Shown: one piece after another, positions 1 to 5,784 of the stretch
How the letters are laid out: every line of letters starts with the position of its first letter
Numbering within the stretch: position 1 is the stretch's first letter
Assembly (NCBI GenBank): GCA_002342165.1
Contig: DDPM01000073.1
Span: 1 to 5,945, forward strand
Source: Hylemonella sp. UBA2468
Lineage (GTDB): Bacteria; Pseudomonadota; Gammaproteobacteria; Burkholderiales; Burkholderiaceae_C
Reading direction: 5' to 3'
Length of the DNA stretch: 5,945 nt
Made by a program: the position numbers and the translations under genes
The notes under the pieces: generated by a model
The model's database searches: none
Seen by the model: the letters and a program-made list of their open reading frames with translations, nothing else
What the model was told of the DNA's origin: nothing

Positions 1-361
1 TGCCTTTGGGGCTGACGCCGAGTTTTTTATCTCCAATCCAAGTCAACGGGCGGATGTAGCCGCTTTCCAGCTGGTTGGCGCGCACCACCTCAACCTGAGC
101 TTGCTCAAGCTGCTCTTGGGTAAAGGGCAATTTCATGCGCAAAATTTTGGCGCTGTTGATCAGGCGCTCGGTGTGCTCCTGCAATCTAAAAATAGCCGTG
201 CCCTGCTGGGTTTTGTATGCGCGCACCCCCTCAAAAGCGCCGCAACCGTAGTGCAATGTGTGGGTGAGCACATGGATTTTGGCGTCGCGCCACTCCACCA
301 TTTGGCCATCCATCCAAATTTTGCCGTCGCGGTCGGACATGGAGGCAGGAATTGGGGTCAT
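1..361 (-). CDS. ilvE: Branched-chain amino acid aminotransferase, N-terminal part (cut by left edge)
   Basis: PLP-dependent class IV aminotransferase that performs the last, reversible transamination making valine, leucine and isoleucine from their 2-oxo acids with glutamate, in the cytoplasm. Only the first 120 residues lie in the window. They contain IWMDGQMVEWRDAKIHVLTH (residues 15-34), then LHYGCGAFEGVRAY (36-49), then FRLQEHTERL with SAKILRM and, near the edge, SGYIRPLTWIGDKKLGV. These match the E. coli IlvE N-terminal domain block by block as I remember it. The PLP lysine, near residue 159 in E. coli, is outside. I chose the start at 361 because GAGGA lies 8 bases upstream; an in-frame ATG at 340 has no ribosome binding site. 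It is the last visible gene of the radA-orf138-ilvE run, 52 bp after the preceding stop. A D-amino acid or aminodeoxychorismate enzyme of the same fold is less likely given the EGVRAY and YIRPL blocks. Confidence 0.93.
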   Translation of the reverse strand, partial: MTPIPASMSDRDGKIWMDGQMVEWRDAKIHVLTHTLHYGCGAFEGVRAYKTQQGTAIFRLQEHTERLINSAKILRMKLPFTQEQLEQAQVEVVRANQLESGYIRPLTWIGDKKLGVSPKG

Positions 362-369
362 ATACAGTG

Positions 370-374
370 TCCTC
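370..374 (-). promoter_or_regulatory. Shine-Dalgarno site of ilvE
   Basis: GAGGA on the minus strand, 8 bases before the ilvE ATG at 361. It fixes that start over the internal ATG at 340. It is flanked by two copies of CACTG on the minus strand (374-378 and 365-369). It is the only convincing ribosome binding site in front of a chosen start in this window. Confidence 0.75.
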
Positions 375-413
375 AGTGATTTTTATGGGGTGCGGTGTGG
401 GCAGTTTTAGATT

Positions 414-830
414 TTACGAGGCAGCGTCAGAAGGCTCGGTAGGCCGTACCAGCTGCCATCTCACCAACTTGCCATCCAAAAACTCGGCCTCTACCCAAGA
501 GTCGGAGTTGTCCGTCCAGCGGTACAGCTCGGGCTGCTGATTGGGTGGGGTTTGCAAAGCACCCAAGGCGCGCGTCATGGCCACCACATGCATGAGCGTG
601 GCGCCTTTGTTGAGTTTGGCGTTGAGCATCACCGCGCTGTCCACATAGCCCAGCGGCCGCTCGGCCGCTCGCTTGACCACCTGCATCAGGCGGTTGAAGT
701 GCAACAGCATCCAAAACACCACAGCCCCCACCGCCAAGGCCACGCCCTGCCAACCCCACACCTCAAAAGCCAAAATAATGCCCGCAATGGCACCCAAAGG
801 AATGGCGACTTTTTGTATCCAGATATTCAT
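414..830 (-). CDS. Small conserved-looking two-helix membrane protein of unknown function
   Basis: I do not recognise a characterised family. From the ATG at 830 the product is 138 residues. Two hydrophobic helices lie at about residues 7-22 and 27-45, with W and G at the turn (VWGWQG). A basic, probably cytoplasmic segment follows (RLMQVVKRAAERPLGYVD, about 47-64), then NAKLNKGATLMHVVAMTRALG, and a polar C-terminal part with ELYRWTDNSDSWVEAEF and DGKLVRWQLVRP. I recall similar short proteins next to radA in Comamonadaceae, sometimes labelled glycerate kinase; the length and membrane helices here make that label implausible. In-frame alternative starts are ATG 839, ATG 881, and a TTG at 968 overlapping the radA stop (184 residues). 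None has a good Shine-Dalgarno. I prefer 830 because the residues before it are low in recognisable structure and the helix begins right after. Co-directional between radA and ilvE. Confidence 0.72.
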   Translation of the reverse strand: MNIWIQKVAIPLGAIAGIILAFEVWGWQGVALAVGAVVFWMLLHFNRLMQVVKRAAERPLGYVDSAVMLNAKLNKGATLMHVVAMTRALGALQTPPNQQPELYRWTDNSDSWVEAEFLDGKLVRWQLVRPTEPSDAAS

Positions 831-942
831 AGCCCACATTGTCGCTGAGACTGGGACTAAACCCTTTCGGGGATTGGGCATGTTCTTTACCCCGCAGCCG
901 GTTTGTAAATCCCAAAAGAGCGTGCTGCCCTTGCCCACCTCT

Positions 943-964
943 GGCAATCGATAAACTGACTGCC
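943..964 (-). other. Hairpin directly after radA stop
   Basis: On the minus strand GGCAGTC (964-958) can pair with GATTGCC (949-943) as a 7-bp stem with one G-U pair and an 8-base loop. The G-U becomes an A-C mismatch on the plus strand, so the stem is better in the radA transcript. It begins at the base after the radA TGA. No T-run follows, so it is not a standard intrinsic terminator; it might stabilise the radA 3' end or attenuate readthrough into the downstream gene. This could be chance. Confidence 0.3.
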
Positions 965-2332
965 TCAATCTAAGCCGCGCAGCACCGCAAGCGCTTCCTC
1001 CACCCGCTCCACCGGGTAGAGCGTCAAGCCCTCAATGGGCTTTTTGGGCGCATTGGCCTTGGGCACTACGGCCACTCCAAAGCCCAATTTGGCCGCTTCT
1101 TTCAAACGGTCTTGTCCCCGAGGGGCAGGGCGTACTTCTCCGGCCAAGCCTACCTCACCAAAAGCCAAAAAGCCTTTGGGCAGGGGCTTGCCCCGAAGGC
1201 TGGAGGTGATGGCCAGCATCACCGCCAAATCGGCAGCAGGCTCACTGATGCGCACCCCGCCCACGGCGTTGACAAACACATCTTGATCCATACACGCCAC
1301 ACCCGCATGGCGGTGCAATACGGCCAACAGCATGGCCAAGCGGTCGCGCTCCAGGCCTACCGACAAACGCCGTGGGCTGGGGCCGCCGCTGTCCACCAGC
1401 GCTTGTATTTCCACCAACAAAGGCCGCGAGCCCTCTAGGGTGACCATCACACAACTGCCGGGCACGGGCTCGGCGTGCTGGCTTAAAAACATGGCGCTGG
1501 GGTTGCTCACGCCTTTTAAGCCCTTATCGGTCATGGCAAACACGCCAATTTCATTGACCGCGCCAAACCGGTTTTTGATGGCGCGCACCAACCTAAAGCT
1601 GCTGTGCGTGTCGCCCTCAAAGTACAACACCGTGTCCACCATGTGCTCCAGCACGCGTGGCCCGGCCAGCGCGCCTTCTTTGGTGACGTGGCCCACCAGC
1701 ACCATGGTGATGCCACTGGCCTTGGCCGCGCGCGTGAGGTGCGCCGCACACTCGCGCACCTGCGCCACCGAGCCGGGGGCCGAGGTGAGCTGGTCGGAGT
1801 ACACGGTTTGTATCGAGTCAATCACCGCAATGCTGGGCCGCACGGCCGAGAGCGTGGCCAGAATTTTTTCGAGGTGAATTTCGGCCAGCACCCGAACCTC
1901 GCAAGCGGGCATGCCCAAACGCCGCGCACGCAGCGCCACTTGGGCGCCACTTTCTTCGCCACTGATGTACAGCGTGGAGGCCCCCCCGCGCTGCAAGACA
2001 TCCAGCGCCTGCAGCAGCAAAGTCGACTTGCCAATGCCGGGGTCGCCGCCCATGAGCACCACGCCACCTGCCACCATGCCCCCGCCCAACACGCGGTCGA
2101 GCTCGTCTATGCCGGTGGCCGTGCGGTCTACCTCGGAGGCTTCAATGTCGAGCAGTGCCGTCACCTCGGAGCTGGGCGCCAGCGACGCAAAGCGGTTTTT
2201 AGACGCGCCCTCGGCTTCGGCCACCGTTTCCATCAGTGTGTTCCAAGCCCCGCAGGCCGGGCATTTTCCCAGCCACTTGGGGCTGGTGCTGCCGCAATCG
2301 GTGCAGACGTATAGTGTTTTGTCCTTGGCCAT
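965..2332 (-). CDS. radA: DNA repair protein RadA (RecA-like branch-migration helicase)
   Basis: RadA (Sms) is a hexameric DnaB-like ATPase that unwinds D-loop arms and helps RecA extend strand exchange during recombination and repair. All landmarks are present (numbered from the ATG at 2341, 458 residues): an N-terminal C4 zinc finger CTDC/CPAC (13-16, 27-30); Walker A GGDPGIGKST (98-107); Walker B hydrophobic strand ending IDSIQT with D175; the RadA signature KNRFG (256-260); and a C-terminal Lon-like domain with SEPAADLAVMLA (366-377) and GEVGLAGEVRP (395-405). The Lon catalytic serine position appears to be alanine, as is usual in RadA, so no protease activity is expected. I place the start at 2332, giving MAKDKTLYVC as in relatives and 455 residues, close to the 460 of E. 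coli; the ATG at 2341 adds MPY. Neither has a Shine-Dalgarno. First gene of the minus-strand run; diverges from the EamA transporter. A G7 run (1981-1987 on the plus strand as C7) lies in the RGGA codons but the frame is intact. Confidence 0.97.
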   Translation of the reverse strand: MAKDKTLYVCTDCGSTSPKWLGKCPACGAWNTLMETVAEAEGASKNRFASLAPSSEVTALLDIEASEVDRTATGIDELDRVLGGGMVAGGVVLMGGDPGIGKSTLLLQALDVLQRGGASTLYISGEESGAQVALRARRLGMPACEVRVLAEIHLEKILATLSAVRPSIAVIDSIQTVYSDQLTSAPGSVAQVRECAAHLTRAAKASGITMVLVGHVTKEGALAGPRVLEHMVDTVLYFEGDTHSSFRLVRAIKNRFGAVNEIGVFAMTDKGLKGVSNPSAMFLSQHAEPVPGSCVMVTLEGSRPLLVEIQALVDSGGPSPRRLSVGLERDRLAMLLAVLHRHAGVACMDQDVFVNAVGGVRISEPAADLAVMLAITSSLRGKPLPKGFLAFGEVGLAGEVRPAPRGQDRLKEAAKLGFGVAVVPKANAPKKPIEGLTLYPVERVEEALAVLRGLD

Positions 2333-2383
2333 ATAGGGCATATTAATGGTTTGGGCACATGCCTATAACTAACCAACACCCCC
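2333..2383. promoter_or_regulatory. Divergent promoter region between radA and the EamA transporter
   Basis: About 50 bp separates the two starts. On the plus strand TATAAC (2364-2369) is a good -10 box; a start near 2376 would leave a leader of only about 8 bases before the ATG at 2384. On the minus strand the overlapping TATAGG (2367-2362) is a weaker -10, giving a radA leader of roughly 14-23 bases. No clear -35 element was seen for either. An imperfect inverted repeat surrounds this: TATAGGGCAT at 2332-2341 and ATGCCTATA at 2359-2367, with one extra G in the left arm and a 17-bp spacer. The promoters are inferred from sequence only. Confidence 0.4.
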
Positions 2384-3289
2384 ATGAGCACCTCTTCCAT
2401 GTCCCCCGCAGCATTTGTCATGCTGCTCTTCACCGCCTGCTTGTACGGGGCCAACCACGTGGCAGCGCGCTTGGCTTTTAACCATGGGCTGGACGTGACC
2501 ACCGCGGTGGCCATGCGCAGCTTGGCCACATCTCTGGTGGTGGGCGCTTTGGTGGTGTGGCAGGGCGTACCGCGCGTGTTGCTGGCCCGGCAGAAAAAGT
2601 ATCTGCTCGTGATCGGCCTGTTGATTGCGGTTCAAAGCGTATGCCTGTATTCAGCGGTGGCTCGGCTGCCGGTGGCCCTGGCCCTGCTGGCTTTCAACAC
2701 CTACCCCTTGTTGACCGCGGGTTTTGACTGGCTGCTGCATGGGCGCAAGCCTGCTCGGGCCGTCTTGGTGGCGATTCCGGTTTTGCTCTTGGGTTTGGCG
2801 CTGGCCTTGGATGTATTGGGCGCGGCCTCCGGGCTGGGCGCAGCGGCGCAATGGAGCCAGATTGGGGTGGGCGTGTTGTTTGCGTTGGCGGCAGCGGCGA
2901 CTTTTGGTCTGGCGCTGGTGCTGACCCAGCAAGAAGTGGCGGCGGTGGACAGCCGCTTGCGCACCTGCGTGATGATGGGTTTGGTAGGCATCCTGGCCTT
3001 GGGCGCTGTGGGCGTGCAAGGCGGGTTTCATTGGCCCCAAGCCGCACCCGGCTGGTGGGGGCTGGTGATGCTGGTAGTGTGCTACGGCACGGCGTTTACC
3101 TTGATGTTCACCCTGTTGCCCAAGCTGGGGGTGGTGGGTGGCTCACCCATCATGAACATAGAGCCGGTGGCCGCTTTGGCCATGGCTTGGGTGGTGTTGG
3201 ACCAATCGATTGCCCCCATGCAGTTGCTTGGGGCAGTGGTGGTGGTGGGCACTGTGATGGTGCTGGGCTTGCGCAAGCCCAAGCCTTAA
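2384..3289 (+). CDS. EamA/DMT-family membrane transporter, substrate unknown
   Basis: A 301-residue inner-membrane protein with about ten helices (roughly 8-28, 38-59, 72-90, 97-118, 126-145, 158-181, 192-213, 222-244, 251-271, 278-296), the two five-helix repeats expected of the drug/metabolite transporter superfamily. Supporting family features are LYGANHVAARLA in helix 1 (20-31), an arginine in helix 2 (MRSL, 44-47), LLAFNTYPLLTAGFDWLLHG (101-120) at the end of the first repeat, and NIEPVAALAMAWVVLDQ (258-274), the classic EamA block before the last helix. Family members export amino acids or metabolites, or have no known substrate; nothing here decides. The start at 2384 has no Shine-Dalgarno; ATG 2399 is an alternative that drops five residues. 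It lies antiparallel between the co-directional alr and radA, diverging from radA and ending 24 bp from the alr stop. Confidence 0.92.
   Translation: MSTSSMSPAAFVMLLFTACLYGANHVAARLAFNHGLDVTTAVAMRSLATSLVVGALVVWQGVPRVLLARQKKYLLVIGLLIAVQSVCLYSAVARLPVALALLAFNTYPLLTAGFDWLLHGRKPARAVLVAIPVLLLGLALALDVLGAASGLGAAAQWSQIGVGVLFALAAAATFGLALVLTQQEVAAVDSRLRTCVMMGLVGILALGAVGVQGGFHWPQAAPGWWGLVMLVVCYGTAFTLMFTLLPKLGVVGGSPIMNIEPVAALAMAWVVLDQSIAPMQLLGAVVVVGTVMVLGLRKPKP
3264..3281. repeat. Perfect 18-bp palindrome in the last codons of the EamA gene
   Basis: TGGGCTTGCGCAAGCCCA reads identically on both strands. As RNA it would form a GC-rich stem with a small GCGC-type loop, 5 bases before the transporter stop codon and about 30 bases past the alr stop on the other strand. 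It codes for part of the C-terminal GLRKPK. No T-run follows on either side, so a standard terminator is unlikely, but it sits exactly where convergent transcripts would end. Confidence 0.5.
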
Positions 3290-3313
3290 TGCACCTGGCC
3301 CCATAAACCCAGC

Positions 3314-4405
3314 TTAACTACCCAGCACTTTGCGCACGCGGTGCGCCACTGCGCACATCAGCTCGTAAGACAAAGTACCCGCGGCTTGTGCCACGTCTTC
3401 TATGGGCAACACCGCACCCTGTGGTGATTGGCCCCACAGGGTGACCACGCTCCCCATGGCGGCTAGCGGCACCGGCGTGAGGTCAACGGTGATCAAGTCC
3501 ATACTGACCCGACCCAACGTACGGGTGAGCACCCCATCCACCAGTACCGGCACCCCTTGCAGCGGCGTATGGCGCATATAGCCATCGGCATAGCCACAAG
3601 CCACCACGCCAATGCGCTGAGCACTGGGGGCCGTATAGCCGGAGCCATAACCCACGGTGTCGCCGGCTTGCAGCTGCTGCACCGCCACCAGGCTGGTTTG
3701 CAGCGTCATGGCAGGCTGTAAGCCCCAATGGGCGCTGCTGTGCTCAGGGTGGTCTGGAGATGCGCCATAGAGCATGACGCCAGGGCGTACCCAGTCGGCA
3801 TTGCAGGCCCCCAAGCGCAGCAAGGCTGCGCTGTTGCTCAGGCTGCGTTCACCGGGCATGTCTGCCGTCGCCAGCTCAAACACATGGCGCTGCTGTAGCG
3901 TGCCGTCCATCACGTCGGCATCGCTAAAGTGGGTCATCAGTGAAATTTCGGCCACCTGCGGCAAAGCATTCAGGCGAGACCAAGCGGCACGAAAAGCCGC
4001 GGGACGCAAGCCCAAGCGGTTCATGCCGCTGTTCATCTTTAAAAACACGCGGTGCGGCGCATGGGTTTTGTGCATGGCAAGCATGTCAATTTGCGCCTCA
4101 TGGTGCACCACGTGCCAAAGGTCCAGGCGAGAACAGAGTTCCAGGTCGCGCACTTCAAACGCGCCTTCGAGCAGCAAAATCGGGCCGCGCCAGCCAAGGT
4201 CGCGCAGGCGTTGTGCCTCATCCAAATCCAACAAGGCAAAACCGTCGGCCCCTTTGAGGCCCTCAAACGCCTGGTTCAAGCCATGGCCATAGGCGTTGGC
4301 CTTGACCACAGCCCACACCCGCGCGTCGCCGGCCGCGCTGCGTGCGCGCGCCAGGTTGTGGGTCAGGGCATCGAGGTGGAGGATGGCTTGAATCGGGCGA
4401 GGCAT
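3314..4405 (-). CDS. alr: Alanine racemase (PLP-dependent)
   Basis: Converts L-alanine to D-alanine in the cytoplasm for peptidoglycan precursors. From ATG 4405 the protein has 363 residues, normal for the family. It shows WAVVKANAYGHG with the PLP lysine K35, LKMNSGMNRLG (122-132) with K123 at the usually carbamylated lysine position, MTHFSDAD (157-164), SNSAA (190-194), VRPGVMLYG (206-214), the catalytic-tyrosine block VGYGSGYTA with Y253, IGVVACGYADGYMR (265-278), and GRVSMDL (298-304) with the second-subunit methionine/aspartate. All catalytic residues look intact. An in-frame GTG at 4471 would add 22 residues; those residues (with GTWHTWH) do not resemble the family N-terminus, so I reject it, although it has a strong GAGGAAGG upstream. 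The chosen ATG lacks a Shine-Dalgarno. It diverges from lplT and converges with the EamA gene. Catabolic DadX is the alternative paralogue, but no dadA is adjacent. Confidence 0.96.
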   Translation of the reverse strand: MPRPIQAILHLDALTHNLARARSAAGDARVWAVVKANAYGHGLNQAFEGLKGADGFALLDLDEAQRLRDLGWRGPILLLEGAFEVRDLELCSRLDLWHVVHHEAQIDMLAMHKTHAPHRVFLKMNSGMNRLGLRPAAFRAAWSRLNALPQVAEISLMTHFSDADVMDGTLQQRHVFELATADMPGERSLSNSAALLRLGACNADWVRPGVMLYGASPDHPEHSSAHWGLQPAMTLQTSLVAVQQLQAGDTVGYGSGYTAPSAQRIGVVACGYADGYMRHTPLQGVPVLVDGVLTRTLGRVSMDLITVDLTPVPLAAMGSVVTLWGQSPQGAVLPIEDVAQAAGTLSYELMCAVAHRVRKVLGS

Positions 4406-4497
4406 GTGCCAAGTATGCCAAGTCCCTACCCGTCGTGAGCCGTTGGTGGTGCATGCTATAAAGCTTTGCACATGACCTTCCTCTGCTCACAGCCCCA
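4406..4497. promoter_or_regulatory. Divergent promoter region between alr and lplT
   Basis: On the plus strand TATAAA (4457-4462) is a good -10 box, predicting an lplT leader of roughly 29 bases. On the minus strand TATAGC (4460-4455) overlaps it and would give an alr leader of roughly 43 bases. No convincing -35 element was found at the right distance. The -10 core is centred inside an inverted repeat, GTGCA (4449-4453) and TGCAC (4467-4471) with 13 bases between. On the minus strand GAGGAAGG (4483-4476) stands 2 bases before an ATG at 4473 that opens a five-codon frame, MCKAL-stop (TAG at 4458-4456). These are sequence-only inferences. Confidence 0.4.
4407..4423. repeat. Tandem 8-bp repeat just upstream of the alr start
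   Basis: TGCCAAGT occurs at 4407-4414 and 4416-4423, a period of 9 bases, ending one base before the alr start codon on the minus strand (where it reads ACTTGGCA twice). It occupies the place where a ribosome binding site would be expected. It could be a regulator site or chance. Confidence 0.4.
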
Positions 4498-5778
4498 ATG
4501 AAACGCGGTTTCTACACCATCATGGCGGCGCAGTTTTTCAGCTCGCTGGCCGACAACGCTTTATTTGTGGGCGCCGTTCAGTTGTTACGCACATCGCAAG
4601 CTCCCGAGTGGCAGCAGGCCGCGCTGGTGCCCATGTTTGCCCTCTTTTATGTGGTGCTGGCCCCTTGGGTGGGCGCTTTTGCCGACGCCTTGCCCAAGGG
4701 CAAGGTCATGTTCATCAGCAACGCCATCAAGGTGGTGGGATGTTTGTTGATGTTGTTGGGGGTGCACCCTCTGTTGGCCTATGCCATTGTGGGTTTGGGT
4801 GCGGCGGCGTACTCACCTGCCAAGTACGGCATCCTGACCGAGCTCTTGCCCGCTTCACAACTGGTGAAGGCCAACGGCTGGATTGAGGGGCTGACCATTG
4901 CCTCCATTATTTTGGGCGTGCTGCTGGGCGGGCAGCTGGTGGGGCCTGCCGTGTCTTCGGCCTTGTTGTCTTTGGATGTGCCGTTTCTGGACACCGGCAT
5001 TGACACTCCGCCTGAAGCGGCCATTGCGACGATGGTGTTGGTGTACATGCTGGCGGCTTGGTTCAACACCCGCATCCCCTTGACGGGAGTGGACATGCGG
5101 GCCATGCCGCGCAACCCCTTTGTTTTGGTGCCCGACTTTTGGCGCTGCAATATGAGCTTGTGGCGAGACCGCTTGGGCCAAATTTCCTTGGCCACCACCA
5201 CCTTGTTTTGGGGGGTGAGCGGCAATTTGCGCTACATCGTGCTTGCTTGGGCAGCGGCGGCTTTGGGCTACAGCGTCACCCAAGCCTCCTCACTGGTGGG
5301 GGTGGTGGCCATTGGGACAGCCGTGGGTGCGGTGGTGGCGTCCATTCGCATGCGTTTAGAACACGCCACCTTGGTTATGCCCCTAGGCATTGGCATGGGG
5401 CTGCTGGTGATCTTGCTTAACTTTATTGACAACGTTTGGTTGGCGGCGCCCTTTTTGGTCTTGCTGGGGGGGTTGGGCGGATTTTTGGTGGTGCCCATGA
5501 ACGCGCTGCTGCAACACCGCGGCCACAACCTGATGGGTGCCGGACGCTCCATTGCGGTGCAAAATTTCAACGAGCAAGCCTGCATACTGGCCCTGGGGGG
5601 GCTTTACAGCTTGTCCACAGGCTTGGGGCTTTCGGCGTTTGGGGCCATTACCGCCTTTGGGTTGGTGGTGGCCTCATGCATGTGGCTGATTCAGCTTTGG
5701 CATGCACGCAACCTGCGCGTGGATGGCGCTGAGGTGCAGCGCTTGCTGGACATTGCCCGCCAAGACGACAGCCACTGA
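4498..5778 (+). CDS. lplT: Lysophospholipid transporter LplT (MFS)
   Basis: Inner-membrane major facilitator protein that flips lysophospholipids, chiefly lyso-phosphatidylethanolamine, to the inner leaflet, where Aas re-acylates them. Blocks that match the E. coli protein as I remember it are MAAQFFSSLADNAL (9-22), APWVGAFADALPKGKVM (55-71, the MFS loop 2-3 region), GLGAAAYSPAKYGIL (99-113), LVKANGWIE (122-130), SLWRDRLGQISL (220-231), FWG (237-239) and VVPMNALLQHRGHNLMGAGRSIAVQNFNE (331-359). Length is 426 against about 397; the extra residues are a loop of about 20 around 156-175 (with LDTGIDTPPEA) and a polar C-terminal tail. The start at 4498 aligns with the family and has no Shine-Dalgarno. 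Unlike enterobacteria, no aas follows; a second transporter begins 6 bases after the stop. It diverges from alr by 92 bp. Confidence 0.95.
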   Translation: MKRGFYTIMAAQFFSSLADNALFVGAVQLLRTSQAPEWQQAALVPMFALFYVVLAPWVGAFADALPKGKVMFISNAIKVVGCLLMLLGVHPLLAYAIVGLGAAAYSPAKYGILTELLPASQLVKANGWIEGLTIASIILGVLLGGQLVGPAVSSALLSLDVPFLDTGIDTPPEAAIATMVLVYMLAAWFNTRIPLTGVDMRAMPRNPFVLVPDFWRCNMSLWRDRLGQISLATTTLFWGVSGNLRYIVLAWAAAALGYSVTQASSLVGVVAIGTAVGAVVASIRMRLEHATLVMPLGIGMGLLVILLNFIDNVWLAAPFLVLLGGLGGFLVVPMNALLQHRGHNLMGAGRSIAVQNFNEQACILALGGLYSLSTGLGLSAFGAITAFGLVVASCMWLIQLWHARNLRVDGAEVQRLLDIARQDDSH

Positions 5779-5784
5779 CACGCT

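Noticed and set aside
101..379. Plus-strand frame opposite ilvE
   Set aside because: Antisense shadow; the minus strand encodes clear IlvE motifs.
362..413. Separate ilvE promoter in the gap after the membrane-protein gene
   Set aside because: AT-rich pieces such as CATAAA occur, but no matching -35 was found, and the short gap is compatible with readthrough from radA.
1981..1987. G7 homopolymers in radA and in lplT (5466-5472, 5595-5601) as phase-variable tracts
   Set aside because: Seven bases is short for phase variation, all frames are intact, and such runs are expected in glycine-rich GC-rich codons.
1604..2314. Long plus-strand open frame of 236 codons antisense to radA
   Set aside because: It is a shadow of the GC-rich radA coding strand: the product is rich in H, R, Q and A with no recognisable domain, while radA is complete with all motifs.
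3774..4292. Plus-strand open frame of 172 codons antisense to alr
   Set aside because: Arg/Ser/Lys-rich composition without motifs, opposite a fully conserved alanine racemase.
4401..4425. Sigma-54 type promoter from the TTGGCA/TGGCAC elements before alr
   Set aside because: The GG and GC elements are not at the required spacing; the pattern is explained by the tandem repeat.
4406..4471. N-terminal extension of Alr from GTG 4471
   Set aside because: The added residues do not look like the family N-terminus, and the family start fits ATG 4405; kept only as a finding because of the strong upstream purine run.
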